A stretch of DNA of 64,000 nucleotides, taken from positions 14,021,001 to 14,085,000 of the forward strand of contig NC_065891.1 in assembly GCF_905147045.1 (NCBI RefSeq), given 5' to 3'. This document shows positions 56,662 to 64,000 of the stretch, piece after piece (the stretch's first letter is position 1; every line of letters starts with the position of its first letter). A model generated the notes under the pieces. It saw only the letters and a program-made list of their open reading frames with translations. It did not search any database and was not told where the DNA came from. The translations under genes and the position numbers were made by a program. Source of the DNA: Nymphalis io. Lineage: Eukaryota > Arthropoda > Insecta > Lepidoptera > Nymphalidae.

Positions 56662-57856
56662 TGTTTATTTTTAAGGTAAACTTAAAAAAATGCATACTTC
56701 AATTTCATCTAATTTTTGAATAATCATTTCGTGTCAAGAGTATGTACGTAGCGACAATTTGGACACACGACTTAATTGGCTCAGCACTCTGGAAGCGAAA
56801 CTCCAACGAGACAACGAGTGCAAGTTGAATTTCGCATTTTGTATAAATTTTGAATGTAAAACTACGACTTAAATTCCATTACAATCAGTTATAACTACAC
56901 AAATAGAAAAACAAATATATGCAGTATACACATATTACGAGGTGTTTGGATTTGTACACACCCACACACACAGAGAAACACAACAGGTGCACGCACGCAC
57001 AGACTGGTAAAAATAATTACTCTAAAATCCAATTTAATTATACAGGCAATAATATAATAAAGGCTTATAAAATAAAATAAAAAGGATTTTAAACAAGAAA
57101 ATCAAGATATACTTAAACATTCACGTTGTTCAAAGAGACTAAACTGTGTGCTCAACTTCGTAAAGTGCTCTTCGTAACTTAAATTCTAAATAAACGTATC
57201 GCGTACAAAGTCATAGGGATTAAAGATAGAGTGAAAGCACAGTGAAAGGCTTGCCAATTCAGAACGGTTGAAGAGGTCTCATAGAAAGATAACCCGCAAA
57301 AACACGCCTGAAAACGGTTGAATAGAAAGCTAATAGAATACCGTGGATGTTTAAGTGCTATTTAATTATATTCCATTTTAATTTTAAGCAAAAGGATAGT
57401 TGATGATAAATATAAATTGAATAAAAAGTATTATATATATAATATAAGTATTATAGTTATAGTTTCACAATCGACTCGACCCAATCAAGCATGAATAATA
57501 CAAAGGAATTTCAAGTAAGACTTCTTCGTCGAACTTCAATTGTATAAAATGTATGTATCTTAAAATCTAAACTCAATAGTAAAGATGCAAGAACATATAA
57601 AATATGTTATATTGTACATATTATATATATATAAACATACATACAGGGACAAGTAATACGTGAAGTAAAATTTTGTGAAAAACTAAACACATTTGATGTC
57701 TAGTTTTTAAATTATTGTTTTCTGTTTACCAAAAAAAAAAATATCGCACAAAAAACGTAGAGTTAAGATGGTAAATTGTGCGTTAATATTATCCTAAGTA
57801 TTCAAATTCAAGCACAAGTAAGCACCATTGAATTTTGCTATGAAATATGCTAATGC
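56662..57856. other. Intronic/intergenic, nothing recognised
   Basis: It contains an imperfect CA-rich run at about 56957-57000. No exon is recognised. Confidence 0.4.
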
Positions 57857-58040
57857 GTTAGAAATATTAAACATCGCTTATATCGTCAATGCGTCACCTA
57901 TAGGGACATCACCTGTAGTTATACTGGCTCACTCACTGTTCAAGCTGAAACATAATAACAAAACTATTGCAGCTTGGCAGTAGAATATGACTGTGATGAG
58001 TGTGTGGTGCCTACCCAGACGGCCTCGCACAGAATCCACT
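57857..58040 (-). repeat. SINE-B, diverged
   Basis: ATCGCTTATATCGTCAATGC, GTTATACTGGCTCACTCACT, TGATGAGTGTGTGGTGCCTA and GACGGCCTCGCACAGAATCC on plus. Confidence 0.7.
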
Positions 58041-58169
58041 GTCTAACCGCGGTACTTTTACATTTATTAAGGGCGTATATTTTTATGTTTTTTTTGTAAA
58101 TATGTGCACATCAAAAATGTATATATAAAAAATATAATAAAAGACGAGCCGACCTCTCAACGCAGCCCA

Positions 58170-58213
58170 CGTATGTCGTACTTACTAACACACATGAGTT
58201 GGTACGACATACG
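58170..58213. repeat. Inverted repeat, 12-bp perfect arms
   Basis: CGTATGTCGTAC (58170-58181) and GTACGACATACG (58202-58213) with a 20-base loop. Confidence 0.8.
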
Positions 58214-59582
58214 CAAGAAATATCAAGGTGAGGCGTAGCAATCTACCATTTACCTTTTAAATCTTAAAATAATTTATTTTACTTTTCATTGCAGTGTTTG
58301 TTAAAAGTCAAAGGCAGTGAATATAAATATATTGTAATGGACCCCTTAGTTAGTAACACGTTGTTGGTGTACGAAATTTTTATTTTCCTTAAAAAATAAC
58401 ACTATTTTCTTAATTTTAATTGATGTCTACTTGTTGAAATTAATTAGTTCAAATAATTCATAATCTTACAGTTGTCGTTAGGCCAAATCCACGAAACCTT
58501 AACAAAATGTAATTTCACGAATCGATGAGCTGTTCCATGAGCATAGCTCGTTTATTCCACACTCGAAATAATGATCCTTTAGCAGAGCAGACGTCAATGT
58601 CGTTTGACACGTTCTGCGGTGACTCTGCTGGATCTAACATAAGCTTCTTCAACACCCTAATATGGCTTTATCAAATTACTTACACGTGCAATTAAATTAA
58701 TTGTTGTTTAAATAATAATATTATACATCATCTTTCAATAACTTCTTTCTAATAACTATATACATTTAAATTATAGGGCTTTTTAAAATTATATAACAGT
58801 TCAGATTTATTTCATTTATGATTAGAGATTTAGTGTGTCTATTGAAGGCGTTTAGCATGAAACAAATATTTTGACTTATATCTAAACCGTACGGGTTAAT
58901 GCTGGACAAAGGGATGGGACGAGATTAAAACCAATAATTTACGGCCATTAAGATAGGACACATCCGAACAACATAGCTTTGCGAGCGAGCTTTACCGCTT
59001 GAGATAGCGTAGCGCTTGTAACTATAATACTTGTAGCATACTAAGCGTTACGAGTTACAATTCGTAGGGTTTTTAAGGTAAAATAATGTTAAAGATATCA
59101 ATGATCCAGTTTTTACTATTTAATTGCAAAAAATAATTCCAATGAGGCAATTTTTACGTAATTATTAAATGGGAAATATTTTTTTATAAGTCTAGTCTTA
59201 TTTAAACAGGTGAGAGAGATGGAAGATTTACTCTGCTATTATACAGAAAATATAAAAGTTTTTTTTACCACACGTTATTGTGATACAGCGCCCTTAAAGT
59301 GTTCTCAGAGATAATGATGGCGCGTTTTCTCACAATATGTTTACTAAAAAGAAAACTGTTTCAACAATTTAAGTATATTTTAAGTACATAAAGAACAATC
59401 AATTTAAGTACGTAAAAACACAGCGGCGCTTTTGTTGGTTGATCTGTATTTGAACACGAGGTGTACAGCGCCGCTTTTGTACACGGTCTGGCCTCTGGAC
59501 TATTAAGACAGATTAAGATAATGCAAAAGATAATGTAAAAATTTTACTTTGAGTTTTTTATTTTATAAAAAATAAATTTAAA
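58214..59582. other. Intronic/intergenic, nothing recognised
   Basis: GC-elevated patches near 58480-58650 and 58940-59060. The 16-base phrase ACAGCGGCGCTTTTGT at 59420 recurs with one change at 59465. No exon is recognised. Confidence 0.35.
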
Positions 59583-59852
59583 GCTGAGATGGCCGAGTGG
59601 TAAGATGATTGTGGGTTCAAACCCGAGCAAGCACCACTGAATTTTAATGTGCTTACATTGTGATTATAATTCATCTCGTGCTTGACGGTGAAAGAAAACA
59701 TAGTGAGGAAACCTGCAAGTATCTAATTTCACTGAAATTCAGCCACATGTCCACCGACCGGCATTGGAGCAGCGTGGTAGAGTAAGCTTCAAAAACCTTT
59801 TCCTCAAAAAGGGAGAGGAGACCTTAGCCCAGCAGTGGGACATTCACAAATT
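59583..59852 (+). repeat. SINE-A, nearly complete
   Basis: GCTGAGATGGCCGAGTGGTA, GATTGTGGGTTCAAACCCGA, CTTGACGGTGAAAGAAAACA, CGGCATTGGAGCAGCGTGGT and CCCAGCAGTGGGACATTCAC. About 20 bases are missing from the head, and the last bases (GGCTGTTAC) are replaced, so no target-site duplication is visible. Confidence 0.88.
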
Positions 59853-60851
59853 ACAAGTTCTTCAATAATAGGTCTTTAAAAATTAGTATTTTTCCTAGAA
59901 CAACCGAAATCCGGGGTTTCTGGTCACGTTAAGGAACCAAAAAACATGTTTTTGCAAAAAATAAATGAATTTTTGAATTAAATGTAATATTATTAAATAA
60001 TCTGTGGACAATAGCACTGTGAGCATACACTTCATAGCTATCACAGGCTTCTTTTGTTTTCTATCATCCTTTTACGCGCGTTTACTTTATTAATAATATT
60101 AATGATACGAGAGGAGATTTCAATATTAGGATAAAGTTTCGTCGATTTAAATTTAAAATTATAAGTTAAATTTCATGTACCACCTTATCTTATGGCTGCA
60201 CGGTCTCGTAAGCTATGTATATTCATTTTAAACCGCTTTCTTAAGGAGCTTTCTACACGTACTTGACTATCGCAGGTGAAAATTCTGTCAGAATTCCGAT
60301 TAGTTACTTAAGTAAATTGCCTCGAGTTGAATTCAGATTAAAATAAAATTATACTATTTTCGGTACTTAACTTATTTTCGCTGTCATTAACTTTTACAAA
60401 TAACATCTGCTTTTCTATCTGTAGAATTTTAGAATAGTTAAGTTATCTCATATAATAGATATGTTATTTAAGATTACTTGATAATTGATTTATTTTATGT
60501 TGGTATACCTATTAGAGATTAATTATATTGTTTAAGGAGAAGTTCTATGATCCCCTTTGTTGTAACGTGCTGCTAGATAGCGCTGCAGCACTTCTATGAC
60601 GTTCATATTTACACAGAGAGAATATAATACACCAGATTTTGATGTTATAAATAAGTTTCTTTTAAATATGTCTGACCTTCGCATAATCCATCTGGGAGCG
60701 CCATGACAGAGATAATTATAGTGAAACCCTTCCCGAGTTCTGATTAGATCAAGCTAATCCCCGACTATTTTCTCTAAAAAATACGACATACCGTCGCAGA
60801 TAAGCCTTAGTCGCTTTATATAATCATATATTCTGTATCAATACAATCTGA
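59853..60851. other. Intronic/intergenic, nothing recognised
   Basis: The segment CTGCTAGATAGCGCTGCAGC near 60571-60590 is palindromic in part. No exon is recognised. Confidence 0.35.
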
Positions 60852-61145
60852 CTTTTTTTTTTTTTTATAGAATAGGAAGGTGGACGAGCATATGGGCCAC
60901 CTGATGGTAAGTGGTCACCAAACGCCCTTAGACATTGGCATTCTAAGAAATGTCAACCATCGCTTATAGCCAATGCGCCACCAACCTTGGGAACTAAGAT
61001 TTTATGTCCCTTGTGCCTGTAATTACACTGGCTCACTCACCCTTCAAACCGGAACACAACAATATCAAGTATTGCTGTTTTGCGGTAGAATATCTGATGA
61101 GTGGGTGGTACCTACCCAGACGAGCTTGCACAAAGCCCTACCACC
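60852..61145 (-). repeat. SINE-B, full length, young
   Basis: The T run at 60853-60865, then ATAGAATAGGAAGGTGGACG through TAATTACACTGGCTCACTCA to CACAAAGCCCTACCACCAG on plus. Almost identical to the copy at 25752 read in inverse, so it is recent. The 64-codon frame inside it is repeat-derived. Confidence 0.93.
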
Positions 61146-61970
61146 AGTGGGCAGTGTGTCGGCTTGAAGGTGAGTAAATATAATAATTTTGTTCTACGTT
61201 TGGTTGTATATTGGCATCAAATAAAATTACCAATGACGTCATCAAGTTTAATATAAAACAACTATTTTTTGAATCGACATTTCGAAACATAAAAAATAAA
61301 AAAACTTTTTATTTTATTTACGCATTACAAAAAGATGGGCATTACATAAATATATTAAAATTTTTCTTCTATTGAGTACTTTTTACGAGCTTTTTTTAAC
61401 TAGTTTGTCTGTTAGTTTGTTTAATTCAAACTACTGAAGCCGCTTTCTCTTATAATATAGAATTAATATTTTATTGGATTGGCTGCTGACGAAGTAACTT
61501 TCTAATGGTCAAGAGCGTGGACACGGTATTATGTTTATAAAAGATTATTGTTTTTTTTAATATTAATTTATATATACAAATATAAAAGAATAACTGACTG
61601 ATTGATATATCAATATTTAGCTGAAAATACTGGAGCTAGTTATATGTAAATATGTTACATTCCTATACACACGGGTTCCTCTTAGATAGTAAGTTAACAC
61701 TATGTAAGGTTTTTTTAAATGTAACTGGTTGATAAGGGGTTGAAAGTTTGTATGAAAATCTTTTGATATTTAAAGAGAAAGCTATGGAAATTCTCGTTAA
61801 GCAATTCAGAATTGAATTGAATTTGACGCGAGCAAAACCGCGGGTGGAGCGTACTTTTATTATATATAAAATTATATATAACCATTAATGTATTATCCTT
61901 TGCACATCGTTAACTAATTTGAACTATCACCATTGAACGAACTAAATTAAATTCATGAACTAATATATAG
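61146..61970. other. Intronic/intergenic, one CRE octamer
   Basis: TGACGTCA at 61234-61241. A scrap of dispersed repeat is likely near 61810-61852 (GAGCAAAACCGCGGGTGGAG). No exon is recognised. Confidence 0.35.
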
Positions 61971-62171
61971 TTGATAGAGCAGTTTCGTCCCATTCATGCC
62001 AATTTACACAATGCTGCTGAATGCGGAGTGAATGATGGAATGAATAAATTCTGTGAAATCACTCCGCTTGCTAGAATTCAAGATAACTTGCTGATGGTTA
62101 GCTTGATGGATGAAACGTTAACAAGGCATTCATGTTTAACTCCTCACTTTGCAGACGACTCATTTCAATAG
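61971..62171 (+). other. Unrecognised 66-codon ORF with balanced composition
   Basis: A frame with mixed, non-repetitive residues (GVNDGMNKFCEITPLARIQ, MVSLMDETLTRHSCLT) and better GC content than its surroundings. I recognise no family, and it does not resemble a TMTC exon. A pair of 9-base arms, GCGGAGTGA (62023-62031) and TCACTCCGC (62059-62067), lies inside it. It may be a remnant of a transposon gene, part of a host exon, or chance. Confidence 0.15.
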
Positions 62172-62290
62172 TGAAATGTTTAGAAGTGTAACGATATACC
62201 AATATTTTATAAAATGAATCACGCCCACAACTTTTTTGGTTTTGATTTTAATTATTTGTAAAGCAAAAATAGTTACAGATACATATTTTT

Positions 62291-62446
62291 TATAGTATTG
62301 GTAAGTGGTCACCAACGCCCATAGGCATTGTAAGCAATGTTAACCATTGCTTATATCGCCAATGCGCCACCAAACTTGGGAACTAAGATGTTATGTCCCT
62401 TGTGCCTGTAACTACACTGGCTCATTCACCCTTCAAACGGAAACCG
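62291..62446 (-). repeat. SINE-B central and 3' part
   Basis: TATTGGTAAGTGGTCACCAA, CATTGCTTATATCGCCAATG, ACTAAGATGTTATGTCCCTT and CTGGCTCATTCACCCTTCAA on plus. Both ends are missing. Confidence 0.8.
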
Positions 62447-64000
62447 GAGTTACTGTTATTTTATTTTGCTTAAAACGTAGTCTTACGTTTTGAACAGTGG
62501 ACGAGCTAGTGTAGTGTCTAGCACTAGTTTTTATTGGTTGGTTCTACAGTTGTGATATTTAACGTGTTGGTTAACAAATACTAAAATGTGAATAAAAGAT
62601 CAATAAAAGAATTGTAGTGTTTGAACAAACACGCGTTCAATCGATTTCAGTTGTACAATATTCAAAAATGCTAAAACTGAATTCGAATAAGTAACTTTAT
62701 GTCCTTTTAACAAAGAGTTTAATTTCCTTTGAGCATATTTCATCAAAGCGACACTATTGAGTACACTAGTGTTCAGTTTTTGATAAATGTTTCGGTACAT
62801 CCATCACTGCCACTCTCTAGTGCACCGACGTGATGAATTATTTTAAATCTCCGTATAACATAGGAATATTCCTTTTTTGAATGTTTTAAAGTTAAAAAAT
62901 ATATAACATTTTACAGACTGCTACACTACACTCGACTTTGTTTATGATTGAACGTTTTATTTGTCTTTCAAAGTTGGAACAACTGTAAAAGTTTCAAATA
63001 AAAACTACTATTTATTTATTTGTATAAATTGAAAGTACCTTCATGTATTTCTTGAATAATGATGTTTTTCAATTGTTAATTTTTTATTTACTAGTTTTTA
63101 TTATTGTATTGTTTATTTCTATATTTTTATAGCATAAATATTTCGTTTATGTTTGTATTATTTGATTATTACTGTAATTTTCTTTGTAGCGCCTTCATGT
63201 CTTTCTAATTAGCCTGACGATTGAATGATGTAGAGAATACTATTTGGAATTATTTCTGTCTCTTGTACTAACTATAATAATTTGGTCAATAAAGTTTTTA
63301 AATAAATAAATAAGTTGAACAGACCCGTATGTCAATTCTGTTAAAAATAAATAATTTAAAATTAATTTAAAATTAATAAATTTAATATTAATAAATTTAT
63401 TTAATATTTGACTTCTTCCTGAGTTTCACCTTGCGATGCCTCTTTATTTATTATTTTTAAACTAAAATTACATAAGTCGTCCTAATCGTCACATGTTACT
63501 TACTATGCCAGACACTTTCACGCATTTCAACACAACCATTTTGCTATAGTACCTTATACAAGACAATCAATTAAACATAAATTTATATATAATACTATAG
63601 AAATAACTTCATCATAATATAAAATAACATTTCACAAACGATATAAATAATATTTAAAATACATGTTCATTTACGGAATTTTTACTCAGAATTTCTAAAA
63701 CATTTTATTATTGGTATTTAATAAATGTTGTTCCATTTTAATTAACAAAATCGCAATTTTACGCTCGCAGTAATTACTTAAAAGATTAATTAACTTTCCA
63801 AAAAGAAAAACATGTTAACCCCCAAAAGGGACACTTGACATATTTCACTAATATATACCAATTTACAAAATGTAATTTGGTATCCTTATACATATTGGCG
63901 GTAAGCGTAAAAAAAAACATTACTCGTAGTACTCTTCGATGTATTAATTAAAATTCTGTGTACGGGAAGCAAAGTGCCCCGTCACGTGATTGACGCTAGA
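62447..64000. other. AT-rich end of window, nothing recognised
   Basis: It contains a hairpin AAAACGTA/TACGTTTT at 62472-62491 and very AT-rich runs at about 63340-63405. No TMTC exon or other gene is recognised. Confidence 0.4.

Noticed and set aside
62915..62960. Possible TMTC exon 2 acceptor (ACAG then CTGCTACAC)
   Set aside because: The frame continuing the arginine codon meets a stop after about ten codons and does not match the expected family sequence.
1..64000. CRISPR arrays, operons, phage or bacterial insertion sequences
   Set aside because: None is seen. Base composition, SINEs, splice signal and retroelements show this is insect nuclear DNA.

Overview
This is AT-rich eukaryotic DNA with one confident protein-coding segment and many interspersed repeats. 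The repeats point to Lepidoptera, probably a butterfly. They include a tRNA-headed SINE resembling the Metulj SINEs described from Heliconius (called SINE-A here), and a poly(A)-tailed, SINE-like repeat common in butterfly and moth DNA (SINE-B). There are also two further tRNA-headed SINEs (SINE-C, SINE-D), short LINE 3' ends, a copia-type retrotransposon remnant and an RTE-type LINE fragment. The family names come from pattern recognition; no database was searched. Nothing bacterial (operons, CRISPR, phage genes) is visible.

Host gene content: the clear gene is the first coding exon (47093-47382, + strand) of a TMTC-family protein, an ER multi-pass O-mannosyltransferase with TPR repeats. The exon encodes the N-terminus, transmembrane segment 1 and the start of the first luminal loop, with the acidic HDD motif and the FWG and SHKSYRP motifs. 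It ends at a GT donor. I found no convincing second exon downstream, so intron 1 probably runs past the window edge (more than 16 kb). The 47 kb upstream has no recognisable host exon. A few unexplained open frames are listed at low confidence.

Layout: 1-3600 holds a SINE-A edge, a SINE-C and two unrecognised adjoining ORFs. 3596-4926 is a decayed copia element (LTR, polypurine tract, RNase H, part of RT, all on -) interrupted by a 5'-truncated RTE LINE with a perfect 10-bp target-site duplication. 6-16 kb holds several SINE-A copies, three with visible target-site duplications, several palindromes and a candidate LTR with CRE, TATA, AATAAA and primer-binding-site-like motifs. 18-30 kb holds mostly SINE-B, LINE 3' ends, SINE-D and two cases of SINE-B nested in SINE-B. 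31-38 kb is nearly empty intergenic DNA. 38-46 kb is a dense SINE cluster plus a foldback element. 46.7-47.4 kb is the TMTC 5' region. 47.4-64 kb is probably TMTC intron 1, holding SINE-A, SINE-B and SINE-C copies and (TA)n.

Most open frames over 60 codons lie inside SINE-A or SINE-B copies or in (TA)n and are by-products of those repeats. The most informative content is therefore the insertion history: target-site duplications, nesting order, template-switch-like palindromes and a filler segment at a SINE junction. No new gene system is claimed.
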